Shown: positions 33,988-42,378, numbered from the stretch's first letter. The stretch is 53,646 nucleotides of DNA from Luteitalea sp. (GCA_009380045.1 WHSN01000008.1:1-53646); one strand, 5' to 3'. The notes: generated by a model from the sequence alone, not told the origin. Made by a program: numbers and translations.

Positions 33988-34508
33988 GCCTTCGACGACG
34001 ATCCGTCTCGATCGCTTGAACCGACCGGCGACAGCTCAGAGAGCCCGCTCCAGGTGTCCGGGTCCTGGCAGACCAGCGTGCTCAGATAGAGGCTCACCGC
34101 TTCGGCCGGATACTTCGCGGTGATCTGGGCGACCGCCGGCCCGAGCTTCTCGGGCTCGGGTTTGACGGCATCGTCTGCGATCAGGCCGTTGTCGTGGGCG
34201 ATGCCGAGCGCGTCGAGGAACGTGCCCATCAAGTCGCGCTGTTCGGCGAGGTGATAGAGCACCAGCACCCGTGCGGCGACGGCATCGGGCAGCGAGCTGA
34301 GGCTCGCCAGGTGTCGAGCCTTCCGGTCGTGGTCGAGCCCGATCACCGTCTTGGGACGGAACTTCTTCTGCTGCGAGATCAGCAGCACGGCCTGCAGCTG
34401 GTCGTCGCTCGCCTGCTCGTCGATCCAGAACGCGTGGGCCGCCTGCAGCCGCTGGTCTGGGGTCATCCGTTTCCAAAGTCGCGAAGGAGTGAGCGTCGGT
34501 TCGGTCAT
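33984..34508 (-). CDS. Conserved hypothetical protein (174 aa), C-terminus at inverted-repeat element
   Basis: 174 residues, soluble and helical, starting MTEPTLTPSRLWKRMTPDQR. LQAAHAFWIDEQASDDQLQA, ISQQKKFRPKTVIGLDHDRK and HLASLSSLPDAVAARVLVLY look like a conserved, regulated helical repeat, but I do not recognise a named domain. The stop codon TAG is provided by the outer edge of the inverted-repeat element, so the native C-terminus may have been different. It diverges from the methyltransferase remnant with only 16 bp between start codons. Confidence 0.7.
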   Translation of the reverse strand: MTEPTLTPSRLWKRMTPDQRLQAAHAFWIDEQASDDQLQAVLLISQQKKFRPKTVIGLDHDRKARHLASLSSLPDAVAARVLVLYHLAEQRDLMGTFLDALGIAHDNGLIADDAVKPEPEKLGPAVAQITAKYPAEAVSLYLSTLVCQDPDTWSGLSELSPVGSSDRDGSSSKA

Positions 34509-34524
34509 AATATGTGCTGATCAT

Positions 34525-34860
34525 ATGCATAAAGCCCTTCGGTACGCTCCGCTTGCGGCAACCGCCGTGGTGCTGGCAGCGACGGTGCTCGCCTCGGCGC
34601 AGCAGACAAGCACTGCGCCTGGCACACACCCGATCAGCGGCCGCCGCTTCGCCGGGGTGATGGGCTGTCAGGGCGCGGAGTGGCTCGATCGCGCCGAGCG
34701 GCTCGATGAGGAACAACCCGACATCGCCATCGACAGGCTGAAGCTCGAAAAGGGCGGCACCGTCGAGGCCAAGCTGGAGGTCGAATCCGAGGGGTTCAAG
34801 CTGGCCAAGGTCGATCCCGTCCTGCCACGGCAACACATGCTGATCTTCGCCAGGCCGTAG
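34525..34860 (+). CDS. Internally deleted secreted SAM methyltransferase (N- and C-terminal ends joined)
   Basis: 111 residues with a signal peptide (HKALRYAPLAATAVVLAATV, cleavage near ASAQ). The start GTHPISGRRFAGVMGCQGAE, WLDRAERLDEEQPDIAIDRL and KLEKGGTV matches the N-terminus of a common acidobacterial secreted class I methyltransferase. The end VESEGFKLAKVDPVLPRQHM then LIFARP matches its C-terminus. The whole SAM-binding core (DxGxGxG and following about 120 residues) that should lie between is absent, while the frame is preserved across the junction near residue 80. It cannot bind SAM. It is probably a deletion relic, though still open and translatable. Confidence 0.7.
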   Translation: MHKALRYAPLAATAVVLAATVLASAQQTSTAPGTHPISGRRFAGVMGCQGAEWLDRAERLDEEQPDIAIDRLKLEKGGTVEAKLEVESEGFKLAKVDPVLPRQHMLIFARP

Positions 34861-34900
34861 GCGTACTCGGGCTCAAGGCTTCATTCCCAGGCTCAAGCCG

Positions 34901-36352
34901 GTGCTCTTCACCGAGCCATCTTTCCTCTTCCTCTTTCTGCCGGTTCTCCTGGCGCTCTACTTCGGCGCCTTTTCCCGTACCCATGGTTCCTACGGCAACT
35001 GGCTGCTGCTCGTCGCCAGCGTCGTCTTCTATGCGAAGGGCGGCGGTTCGTTCACCTGGCTGATGCTCGGGTCGATTTCGTTCAACTACTGGATGGCGAT
35101 TGCGGTGGATCGCGCCCGGGAGACATCCGGCCGCCGAGCCAAGACGCTCCTGTCGGCGGCGGTCGCCGTGAATCTCGTGGTCCTCGGCGTCTTCAAGTAT
35201 GCCAACTTCTTCGCCGACAACCTGAACGCCCTGCTCGTCGGGGCCGGCGCGGCCGGGTTCGCGCTGCCCCGGATCCTTCTCCCAATCGGCATCTCGTTTT
35301 ATACCTTCCACGCGATCTCCTACGTCGTGGACGTCTATCGGCGCGACGCCTCGGCGCAGAAAAGCCCGGTGCACGCCGCCCTGTATCTCCTGCTCTTTCC
35401 GCAGCTCATCGCCGGCCCGATCATCCGCTACCGCGAGATCGCCGATCAGCTGGCGCGCCGCATCGTGACGCTCGACGACTTTGCGCATGGCGTCCGGCGA
35501 TTCATCATCGGGCTCGGCAAGAAGGTGCTGATCGCCAACATCGTCGCGGTGCCGGCGGACCGCATCTTCGGCCTGCCGTCCGGGCAGATCGACGCGCCGC
35601 TCGCCTGGCTGGGAATCGTCTGCTACACGCTTCAGATCTATTTCGATTTCTCCGGCTACTCCGACATGGCGATCGGGCTCGGACGCATGTTCGGGTTCCG
35701 ATTCCCGGAGAACTTCCGCTGGCCCTACGTCGCCGATTCGGTCCAGGAGTTCTGGCGCCGCTGGCACATCTCGCTCTCCAGCTGGTTTCGCGACTACCTC
35801 TACGTGCCGCTCGGCGGCAACCGGACGTCGCCAGCGAAGACCTACCGGAACCTGGTGCTGGTGTTCTTCCTCTGCGGCTTGTGGCACGGTGCGAGTTGGA
35901 ACTTCGTGATCTGGGGTCTTTTTCACGGCACATTCCTCGTCGTCGAGCGTCTCGGCCTCGCCCGCCTGATTCAGCAGTTGCCGGCGCTGATGCGCCACCT
36001 CTACCTGCTGCTCGTGGTGATGATTGGATGGGTGTTTTTCAGGGCCGATACGCTGCCATCGGCGGTGGCCTTCCTGCAATCGATGTTCGGGCTGACGACG
36101 CCGGCGCCGGCGCCGTTCACCCTGTTCTTTTTCGTCACCCCTGAATTGCTGGTGGCGCTCGCCGCCGGCATCGTCGGCTCGACGCCAATCGCATCCGCCG
36201 TCGCAGCGTTGCTGCCCGTTCACGAGCGCGTCGGCTGGCGCCCGCTCGCGCTCGAAACAGCGGGCACGGTGGCGCTGATGCTCGTCTTCGTCGCCTCGAT
36301 TCTCCAGATGGCGGCGCGGACCTACAACCCGTTCATCTACTTCCGGTTCTGA
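34901..36352 (+). CDS. MBOAT family O-acyltransferase, AlgI-like
   Basis: 483 residues with about 11-12 membrane helices. The N-terminal LFTEPSFLFLFLPVLLALYF is the standard AlgI/DltB opening. ILLPIGISFYTFHAISYVVD, FPQLIAGPIIRYREI and YFDFSGYSDMAIGLGRMFGF follow. QEFWRRWHISLSSWFRDYLY and the active His329 in CGLWHGASWN are diagnostic. It moves acetyl groups across the inner membrane for polysaccharide O-acetylation. GTG start at 34901. The AlgX/J-like gene begins at its stop (1-bp overlap), so the pair forms one unit. No exopolysaccharide synthase is adjacent; the acceptor polymer is unknown. Confidence 0.9.
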   Translation: MLFTEPSFLFLFLPVLLALYFGAFSRTHGSYGNWLLLVASVVFYAKGGGSFTWLMLGSISFNYWMAIAVDRARETSGRRAKTLLSAAVAVNLVVLGVFKYANFFADNLNALLVGAGAAGFALPRILLPIGISFYTFHAISYVVDVYRRDASAQKSPVHAALYLLLFPQLIAGPIIRYREIADQLARRIVTLDDFAHGVRRFIIGLGKKVLIANIVAVPADRIFGLPSGQIDAPLAWLGIVCYTLQIYFDFSGYSDMAIGLGRMFGFRFPENFRWPYVADSVQEFWRRWHISLSSWFRDYLYVPLGGNRTSPAKTYRNLVLVFFLCGLWHGASWNFVIWGLFHGTFLVVERLGLARLIQQLPALMRHLYLLLVVMIGWVFFRADTLPSAVAFLQSMFGLTTPAPAPFTLFFFVTPELLVALAAGIVGSTPIASAVAALLPVHERVGWRPLALETAGTVALMLVFVASILQMAARTYNPFIYFRF

Positions 36353-37476
36353 TGCGCCGGTTGACGAACGCGGTCGTCGTCGTATCCTTCCTCCTCATCA
36401 TCAGTCTGCCGCTCGCGGTCAACCTGGCTGGTGGCGACGGCGCCGACCGCACGGCCGAGAACCGCGAGCTGGCCGATTTCCCCCGGCTCGAGCTCTCATG
36501 GCGCCGAGCCGTCACCTACGCCGGAGCCATGAGCGCCTGGTTCGAGGATCACTTCGGCTTCCGCGCCCGCCTGGTGCGCTGGTATGGGGAGAGCCGCCTG
36601 TTCTGGCTCGAGGTGTCACCGTCGTCCTCAGTGCTTCGCGGTCGGGACGGCTGGTTCTTCTATGCGGACGATGGGGCGCTCCAGGACTTCACCAGCGACT
36701 CGCCGCTCACGCCCCACGCCGTGGCGGCGTGGCGCGCGACGGTGGTGCGCGCCGAGCGCTGGTGTCGCGCCTATGGGCTCGCGTACGTCTTCACGGTGAT
36801 TCCGGACAAGCACGCGGTGTATCCCGAGGCATTCCCCGACACGGTGCGCCAGCTTCAGCCCACCTCGCGGATGGACCAGGTCTTGACTGCCGTGTCCGAC
36901 ATCGCAGCTGCGGTGGACGTGCGACCGGCGCTCGCGCACGCCAAGACTCGCGAACGGCTGTATCAGCGCACGGACACACACTGGAACGACCGCGGCGCCT
37001 TCGTCGCGTATCAGGAGATCATCCGGGCGGTTCGCGCCCAGGACCCGCGCGTCCCCGCCGCCTGGCCGCGCCGCGACTTTGTCGCTGAGGCTCGGGAAGT
37101 GCCGGGAATGGATCTGGCGCGGATGATGGGCTTGTCGCACGTGTTGGTGGAGACTGACCTGCGATTGATCCCCAGGCGCCCGCGTCTCGCGGTGGTGGTC
37201 GAGCCGGCGGGCGCCGACCCCGGCGCCGAAGAAGGGCGGATCGTCACCGAGATACCGGGGTCGACCCTGCCGCGCGCGGTCATCATCCGCGACTCGTTCA
37301 CGTCACGGCTGGCGCCGTTTCTGTCCGAGCACTTCAGCCGCGCCGTGTACCTGTGGCAGAACGACTTCGACGCCGACGCGATTCGCCGCGAGCGAGCCGA
37401 CGTGGTGATTCAGCAGATCGTCGGCCGCCATCTTCACACCTTCATCCCCACGCCGGGGCTGGTCCCGGATCCCTAG
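36352..37476 (+). CDS. AlgX/AlgJ-like SGNH acetyltransferase (periplasmic, membrane-anchored)
   Basis: 374 residues. One N-terminal hydrophobic segment (VVVVSFLLIISLPLAVNLAG) forms a signal anchor. AENRELADFPRLE and FEDHFGFRARLVRWYGESRLF match the N-terminal block of AlgJ/AlgX proteins. LRGRDGWFFYADDGAL, Asp208-x-His210 (RTDTHWNDRGAF) and Ser315 (IIRDSFTSRLAPFL) provide the catalytic triad. It takes acetyl groups exported by the MBOAT partner and places them on a polysaccharide in the periplasm. No C-terminal carbohydrate-binding module, so more AlgJ- than AlgX-like. Confidence 0.85.
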   Translation: MRRLTNAVVVVSFLLIISLPLAVNLAGGDGADRTAENRELADFPRLELSWRRAVTYAGAMSAWFEDHFGFRARLVRWYGESRLFWLEVSPSSSVLRGRDGWFFYADDGALQDFTSDSPLTPHAVAAWRATVVRAERWCRAYGLAYVFTVIPDKHAVYPEAFPDTVRQLQPTSRMDQVLTAVSDIAAAVDVRPALAHAKTRERLYQRTDTHWNDRGAFVAYQEIIRAVRAQDPRVPAAWPRRDFVAEAREVPGMDLARMMGLSHVLVETDLRLIPRRPRLAVVVEPAGADPGAEEGRIVTEIPGSTLPRAVIIRDSFTSRLAPFLSEHFSRAVYLWQNDFDADAIRRERADVVIQQIVGRHLHTFIPTPGLVPDP

Positions 37477-37800
37477 AGCCGGTTTCATCTGCGCGTATCA
37501 CGAAGCCGCGAAGCACCACGAGGATCACGAAGCCTTTTTGGAAAAGAACTTCGTGTTCCCTCGTGCCATCGTGATGAAAACTGCTACGGTGAATCGAAAA
37601 ACGCTGTAGATCGGCAGATCCGGTGGCGGCTCCGGCAGGTCAACAGGTTCTACGGCGTGTGCCGGTTCGCCCTTGCGCCTCAGGAACAGACGGGGCGCCA
37701 CGAGTCTTGGTTGAGCAAGAGCTTCGTCATCCCTCGTGACTGTTCCCCGAGAGCTGTCGTCCCTCGTGACTGCGTGACAAACGCGGTGTTGAAACGCGCG
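37477..37800. other. Gene-free stretch with CACGAAG / CCCTCGTG repeat motifs
   Basis: 324 bp without a supported gene between the AlgX-like gene and pilT, whose ends converge. ATCACGAAGCC occurs twice (37497-37507 and 37524-37534). CCCTCGTG occurs three times (37558-37565, and as CCCTCGTGACTG at 37731-37742 and 37761-37772), with the complement CACGAGG at 37518-37524. Related CACGAA motifs lie near 30194-30216. This looks like a dispersed extragenic repeat family of the host. Confidence 0.5.
37526..37555 (+). terminator. Candidate transcription terminator hairpin
   Basis: CACGAAG at 37526-37532 pairs with CTTCGTG at 37549-37555. The inner stretch CTTTTTGGAAAAG can extend the stem and supplies T- and A-runs readable from both strands. 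It lies between the converging AlgX-like and pilT genes, as expected for a bidirectional terminator. Imperfect stem, so moderate confidence. Confidence 0.4.
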
Positions 37801-38946
37801 TCACGCCCGCACCAGGTTCGCGCGTTTCAACATGGCGTCGAACCCCGACTTGTCGATGGCCTTGGAGTACGCCTCGTTCGGATCGACCAGCCTCTTCACC
37901 ACGAGATCCATCAGGACGTCGTTCAAGGTGCACATGCCGGCCGCCTTGCCGATCTGCATCATCGAAGGAATCTGGAACGTCTTCCCTTCGCGAATCAGGT
38001 TCGCGATCGCGCCGGTCGCGATCAGCACTTCCAGCGCGGCGACGCGCCCGCCGCCGACCTTGCGGCACAGCGTCTGCGCAATCACGCCTTTCAGCGACTC
38101 CGACAGCATCACGCGGATCTGCGACTGCCGATCCGCCGGAAACTGATCGATTACGCGGTCGACCGTTGACGCGGCGGTCGTCGTGTGCAGCGTGCCGAAG
38201 ACCAGGTGTCCGGTCTCGGCCGTCTCGATGGCGATGGCGATGGTCTCGAGGTCGCGCAGCTCACCGACCAGGATGATGTCGGGATCCTCGCGCAACGCGG
38301 CACGCAAGGCGTCCTTGAACGATCCGGTGTGTGTGCGCACTTCGCGCTGGTTGATCAGGCACCGTTTGTTCTCGTGCACGAACTCGATCGGGTCTTCGAT
38401 GGTGATGATATGCTCGTCGCGCGTCCGGTTGATGTAGTCCACCATCGCGGACAGGGTCGTCGACTTGCCCGATCCGGTCGGTCCGGTGACGAGGACAAGG
38501 CCCTTGTTCAGTTTGCACAACTGGAGAATGTGGGGCGACAGACCGAGCGCTTCGGCGGTCATGATGTCAGCCGGGATCACGCGAAATACGGCCCCGGGGC
38601 CCCGGCGATCGCGGAACACGTTGGCGCGGAACCGCGCCGTCCCGATCAAGTCGTAGGCGAAGTCGGTGTCGTGCCGCTCCCGGAACTCGGCGCGGTTCGC
38701 GTCGGTGAGGATCGGATCGAGCAGCGCGACGATCGCTTCAGCGGTGAGCACCGCCCCGTCCCCTGACAACGTCTGCATCCGGCCGTCTTTCCTCACCATC
38801 GGTGGTGACGAGACGGACAGATGAAGGTCGGACGCCTGCACGGCGACCATCGCCCGGAACAGTGCGTTGATGGGCGCGCCGCCGGAGAGGTCGGCCACCA
38901 GGCTTCCGGTGGCGGATACTGGGTCGAGAACGGAAGGTGTATGCAT
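37801..38946 (-). CDS. pilT: Type IV pilus retraction ATPase PilT
   Basis: 381 residues from ATG 38946. The N-terminal PAS-like domain carries INALFRAMVAVQASDLHLSV, followed by the Walker A GPTGSGKS (155-162), Asp box ITIEDPIEFVHENKRC, Walker B DPDIILVGELRDLETI, His box GTLHTTTAASTVDR and the AIRNLIREGK-like IANLIREGKTFQIPSMMQ. It powers pilus retraction or twitching. No other pil gene is nearby; solitary pilT paralogues are common in this phylum. The end RANLVRA is longer and basic compared with classical PilT. Confidence 0.93.
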   Translation of the reverse strand: MHTPSVLDPVSATGSLVADLSGGAPINALFRAMVAVQASDLHLSVSSPPMVRKDGRMQTLSGDGAVLTAEAIVALLDPILTDANRAEFRERHDTDFAYDLIGTARFRANVFRDRRGPGAVFRVIPADIMTAEALGLSPHILQLCKLNKGLVLVTGPTGSGKSTTLSAMVDYINRTRDEHIITIEDPIEFVHENKRCLINQREVRTHTGSFKDALRAALREDPDIILVGELRDLETIAIAIETAETGHLVFGTLHTTTAASTVDRVIDQFPADRQSQIRVMLSESLKGVIAQTLCRKVGGGRVAALEVLIATGAIANLIREGKTFQIPSMMQIGKAAGMCTLNDVLMDLVVKRLVDPNEAYSKAIDKSGFDAMLKRANLVRA

Positions 38947-39093
38947 TTGACATCGGCTACAGCAAGCTGTCGGCCGGGCGGGAATCGCGAAGATGTCGGA
39001 GTAATTTTCTCTTTCTGGCGGCACGCGCACGCGCCTGTGCGCCATTCCGGCACGCGATTGTGACGGAACCCGTAGGCGAGCCGGCGAAACGCG

Positions 39094-39378
39094 CTATTCG
39101 AAATCGACCGCGACGATGCTGTCGCAGAGGCCGACGCCAAACTGCGCAACCGGCACGTGCGCCGGGTCCTCCTGGTAAGCCGCGAGCGCGGCCCGATCCG
39201 GGAAGACGACGACCAGGCCGGTGTCGTAGGACCGTTGCGAGCGGAGGAGGTCGGCGCCAACCTTCAGATCGACGACGCCGTCGAGACCCTTCAAGCCGGC
39301 CAACCGGTCGCGATGGTCGGCTCGCGCGCTCTCCGGGGTATCCGGCTTGTACTTGAAGCAGACGATGTGCGTGAGCAT
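39094..39378 (-). CDS. Dabb (stress-responsive A/B barrel) domain protein
   Basis: 94 residues forming one dimeric alpha/beta barrel domain: MLTHIVCFKYKPDT at the N-terminus, HRDRLAGLKGLDGVVDLKVG, DTGLVVVFPDRAALAAYQED and HVPVAQFG, the typical Dabb order with a conserved His. Many Dabb proteins bind small hydrophobic ligands or act as olivetolic-acid-cyclase-like enzymes; the ligand here is unknown. Its ATG overlaps the stop of the preceding 116-residue gene by 1 bp (TGATG), indicating coupling. Confidence 0.85.
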   Translation of the reverse strand: MLTHIVCFKYKPDTPESARADHRDRLAGLKGLDGVVDLKVGADLLRSQRSYDTGLVVVFPDRAALAAYQEDPAHVPVAQFGVGLCDSIVAVDFE

Positions 39379-39728
39379 CAGAGCTCTACTCCGTCGATGT
39401 CTTCATCCGAGGCGTCGACAACGACGCTGTGGATATCGATCCGGAACCACTCCCTGAACATCTTCAGGCTTCGATCCGGCGGCCACGCCGACTCGTCCTC
39501 CGTCCAGGCGGAGAGCTGGAAGTCGAAGATCCAGCCGAAGCTCTCCTCGACCCACTCCTGCAAGTCCTCTTCGGCCTGGAACTCGGGCAGCAGATACGCC
39601 GTGCCGTGAGGCTTGGTGCGTGCCACGATAATCTGGCCCTTCGCGAAATCGGCGTCGCGGGAGAGCGTCCATTCGACGTAGGGCTGCACGCCAACGACCG
39701 TGACCGCGGTACGATTCAGAACTCGCAT
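39378..39728 (-). CDS. Conserved acidic hypothetical protein (116 aa)
   Basis: 116 residues from ATG 39728. VQPYVEWTLSRDADFAKGQI, YLLPEFQAEEDLQEWVEESF and GWIFDFQLSAWTEDESAWP form a compact acidic alpha/beta domain with no signal or membrane segment. The Trp-rich, acidic profile resembles small conserved proteins of unknown function in Acidobacteriota and Myxococcota. Cotranscribed with the Dabb gene. A longer in-frame extension upstream looks non-coding. Confidence 0.75.
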   Translation of the reverse strand: MRVLNRTAVTVVGVQPYVEWTLSRDADFAKGQIIVARTKPHGTAYLLPEFQAEEDLQEWVEESFGWIFDFQLSAWTEDESAWPPDRSLKMFREWFRIDIHSVVVDASDEDIDGVEL

Positions 39729-40011
39729 TGCTGATTCTACGACGCCGCGGAGGATCGAACGATGTCCCACGTCCTGGCGCCCTTTGGCCGCACGCCCTTC
39801 GACGATCATGGCGTCCTTGGCTCGCAAACGGGGCCGCCGCGGTCCCCGGTGCCCAGCCGAGCCTCGCCGAACCCGGCGGAAATCCCGCCAAGTCGCTGCT
39901 GTGGGGCGCCTGCGGGCTGTGGGGACGCCGGCGAGAAGACCGACGGGAGCCGGGTGCCCGACGTCCTGGGAAATCCCAGTTCGGCGCCGTGCGCGGCTAC
40001 AATCTGTGGCC

Positions 40012-40317
40012 ATGGCCGACAACCCGATGAAGTCCTCATTCGAGCTCGCCATGGAGCGGCTGCGGAAGAAAGACGCCGACGAAGGGGTCGTCACCCGTCC
40101 GCTCTCCGATCAGGAGCGCGCCGCGATTGCCGAGGTGCGGAATTTCTACGACGCGAAGATCGCCGAACAGGAAGTGTTGCACCAGTCGGCGATGCGCCAA
40201 TCGGTCGACCCGGCCGAGCGCGACCTCCTCGATCAACAGTTCCGTCGCGACCGGGAGCGGTACACGTCCGAGCGTGATGCGAAGGTGGAGAAGATTCGCC
40301 GCGGAGAGGCCCCATGA
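40012..40317 (+). CDS. Small coiled-coil hypothetical protein (101 aa)
   Basis: 101 residues, highly charged and predicted helical: MKSSFELAMERLRKKDADEG, LSDQERAAIAEVRNFYDAKI, then AERDLLDQQFRRDRERYTSE and EKIRRGEAP. This is a common small protein in the phylum, without assigned function. It ends ATGA overlapping the quinoprotein gene start. Upstream, 39968-39981 carries the stem-like CTGGGAAATCCCAG, which could be an operator. The 283 bp between it and the previous gene are otherwise unassigned. Confidence 0.7.
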   Translation: MADNPMKSSFELAMERLRKKDADEGVVTRPLSDQERAAIAEVRNFYDAKIAEQEVLHQSAMRQSVDPAERDLLDQQFRRDRERYTSERDAKVEKIRRGEAP

Positions 40318-42146
40318 TGACCAAGCCGATCTCGAGGAGCGATCATCAGGCCCGGGGTGAACCGCCGCGGGGATCGACGCCCTGGCTTCGCAGCCGTGTC
40401 GCCGCGGTCGTTCCTGCGGTTGCCGGCGCCGTGACCGGCGTCATGCTGACCGCCCAGGAGCCAGTTGCGCCTGCGGCGCCACTCCCGCCGATGCCGGCCG
40501 TCCTGCGGGCCTACAAGCCGGTCACCGCCGAGCGCCTCGAGAAGCCGGCCGACGACGAGTGGTTGATGATCAGGCGGACCTACGACGGCTGGGGATTCAG
40601 TCCGTTGTCGCAGATCACACCGGCCAACGTCGCCAGGCTGCAGCCGGTCTGGTCGTTCGCCACCGGCATGGCCAGCGGTCACGAGGCGACGCCGATCGTG
40701 AACAACGGCGTGATGTTCATCTCGACGCCAGGCAATCAGGTGATTGCGATCGACGCCAGGACCGGCGTGTTGTTGTGGCGCTACCGCAATCCGCCGGCGC
40801 CGGGCGTGATCCTCCTGCATCCGACCAATCGCGGGATCGCGCTGTACGGCGACAAGGTATTTCTTGCCCAGGCTGAAGCGGTGCTCGTGGCGCTCGACGC
40901 GAAGACCGGCAAACCGGTCTGGTCCACGACGGTCGAAGACAACCGCAAGGGCTATTACATGTCGCTTGCCCCCCTGGTCGCGGACCGGAAGGTCATCGTC
41001 GGCGCGTCGGGCGGCGAGCTTGGTGTCCGCGGGTTCGTTGCGGCTTACGACGTGGACACCGGCAAGCAGGTCTGGAAGGTGTTCACCGTGCCCGCCCCTG
41101 GCGAGCCTGGCAGTGAGACCTGGCCAACCGGCGACCAATGGAAGACCGGCGGAGGATCGATCTGGGTGACCGGCAACTACGATCCCGAGACAAACCTGAC
41201 GTTCTGGGGAACCGGCAACGGCGGTCCCTGGATGGGCGACCAGCGGCCGGGCGACAATCTCTACACCGCCTCGACCATCGCCATCGACGTCGCGACCGGA
41301 AAAATCAAGGGACACCACCAGTACAACCCCAACGAGTCGTGGGACTGGGACGAAGTGTCGCCGCCGATTCTCGTCGACTACCAGCGCAATGGCCGCACCA
41401 TCAAGGGGCTGATCGACGTCGCGCGCGACGGGTATCTGTGGTTTCTCGAGCGGACACCGGGCGAGATCAAGTTCGTCGATGCCAAGCCGTTCGTCCGGCA
41501 GAACGTCTACCGCAGCATCGATCCGCGAACCGGCCGTCCTGACGTCGACCCGGACCGTAAGCCGGGCACCGGGAAGAGCGCCGACTTCTGTCCGTCGATC
41601 TGGGGCGGCAAGAACTGGCCGCCGATCGCCTTCAGCCCGGTGACGCGCATGATCTACATCCCGGCCAACGACAACCTGTGCGGCACGATCATCGGCCGCG
41701 AAGTGCCGTACGTGGCCGGGGCGTCGTTTGTCGGCGCGACCACGACGCTGTCGATGGCGCCTGGAGCCGGCCACATTGGCGAAGTGCAGGCGTGGAACGT
41801 CGATACCGGCGCCCGCGTCTGGACGCATCGCTTCCCGAACCTGTCCCCGACCTGGGGACCGATGCTGGCGACCGGCGGGAACCTGGTGTTCACCGGTGGC
41901 ACGAACGACAGGAAGTTTCATGCCTTCGACGCAACGACCGGCACGCTGCTCTGGGAGTTTCCGACCAGCTCCGGCGTGATCGGTCAGCCATCGACATTCG
42001 CGATCGACGGCACGCAGTATGTGGCCGTGCAATCCGGCTGGGGCGTCGACTCCCGCTCGATGCAGCGCCGACTCGACGGCCTGATGCCCGGCAGGTTTCC
42101 CGAGGTGCCGGAAGGCGGGGCGGTGTGGGTGTTTGCGGTGAAATAG
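40314..42146 (+). CDS. PQQ-dependent alcohol dehydrogenase-like quinoprotein
   Basis: 610 residues with an N-terminal membrane or signal segment (VAAVVPAVAGAVTGVMLTAQ). Eight-bladed propeller W-motifs recur (IAIDARTGVLLWRYR, VALDAKTGKPVWSTTV, DVDTGKQVWKVF, NVDTGARVWTHRF, DATTGTLLWEFP). Probable PQQ and Ca ligands are Glu in SGGELGVRGF, Asn in GTGNGGPW and the catalytic Asp in ESWDWDEVSPP. Where methanol-type enzymes have the vicinal Cys-Cys ring (CCDVVNRG), this protein reads LLHPTNRG, so the disulfide is missing. A periplasmic alcohol or sugar oxidase is likely; the substrate is unknown. It is coupled to the small coiled-coil gene. Confidence 0.88.
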   Translation: MMTKPISRSDHQARGEPPRGSTPWLRSRVAAVVPAVAGAVTGVMLTAQEPVAPAAPLPPMPAVLRAYKPVTAERLEKPADDEWLMIRRTYDGWGFSPLSQITPANVARLQPVWSFATGMASGHEATPIVNNGVMFISTPGNQVIAIDARTGVLLWRYRNPPAPGVILLHPTNRGIALYGDKVFLAQAEAVLVALDAKTGKPVWSTTVEDNRKGYYMSLAPLVADRKVIVGASGGELGVRGFVAAYDVDTGKQVWKVFTVPAPGEPGSETWPTGDQWKTGGGSIWVTGNYDPETNLTFWGTGNGGPWMGDQRPGDNLYTASTIAIDVATGKIKGHHQYNPNESWDWDEVSPPILVDYQRNGRTIKGLIDVARDGYLWFLERTPGEIKFVDAKPFVRQNVYRSIDPRTGRPDVDPDRKPGTGKSADFCPSIWGGKNWPPIAFSPVTRMIYIPANDNLCGTIIGREVPYVAGASFVGATTTLSMAPGAGHIGEVQAWNVDTGARVWTHRFPNLSPTWGPMLATGGNLVFTGGTNDRKFHAFDATTGTLLWEFPTSSGVIGQPSTFAIDGTQYVAVQSGWGVDSRSMQRRLDGLMPGRFPEVPEGGAVWVFAVK

Positions 42147-42248
42147 TCGGCAGCGACGAGGCAAGGCCAGAGCGGCGCTTCAGTTCCCCCCGGCAGTACC
42201 CGCCTGCTTCAGACGACCGCATGGGACTGTCGCGGCGCTCGCTCCCAT

Positions 42249-42269
42249 CCGGGCTCTCTGCGAGCCCGG
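42249..42269 (+). terminator. Hairpin downstream of the PQQ dehydrogenase gene
   Basis: CCGGGCTC (42249-42256) and GAGCCCGG (42262-42269) form a perfect 8-bp stem with a 5-base loop, about 100 bp after the quinoprotein stop. No T-run follows, as is usual at this GC content. Candidate terminator. Confidence 0.4.
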
Positions 42270-42378
42270 CGCGAGAGGCGGTCACGTGTGACGAGTGGCC
42301 ACCCCGGCGTCTTTCCCAGTGCGCGATCGCCTCTCTTGGACCACAATAGGGCGTTTCAGGTGGGCCGTGCGCCATCGG

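Noticed and set aside
34796-36223. A 475-codon minus-strand frame opposite the MBOAT gene
   Set aside because: Translation is Glu/Arg/Gln-rich with no domain; the plus strand has the diagnostic MBOAT His and helices.
37731-37772. Two CCCTCGTGACTG copies 30 bp apart as a CRISPR array
   Set aside because: Only two 12-bp units, no array of equal spacers and no cas genes; they fit the dispersed extragenic motif better.
40233-42164. A 643-codon minus-strand frame opposite the PQQ dehydrogenase
   Set aside because: Shadow of the quinoprotein gene; low-complexity translation with no recognisable motif.
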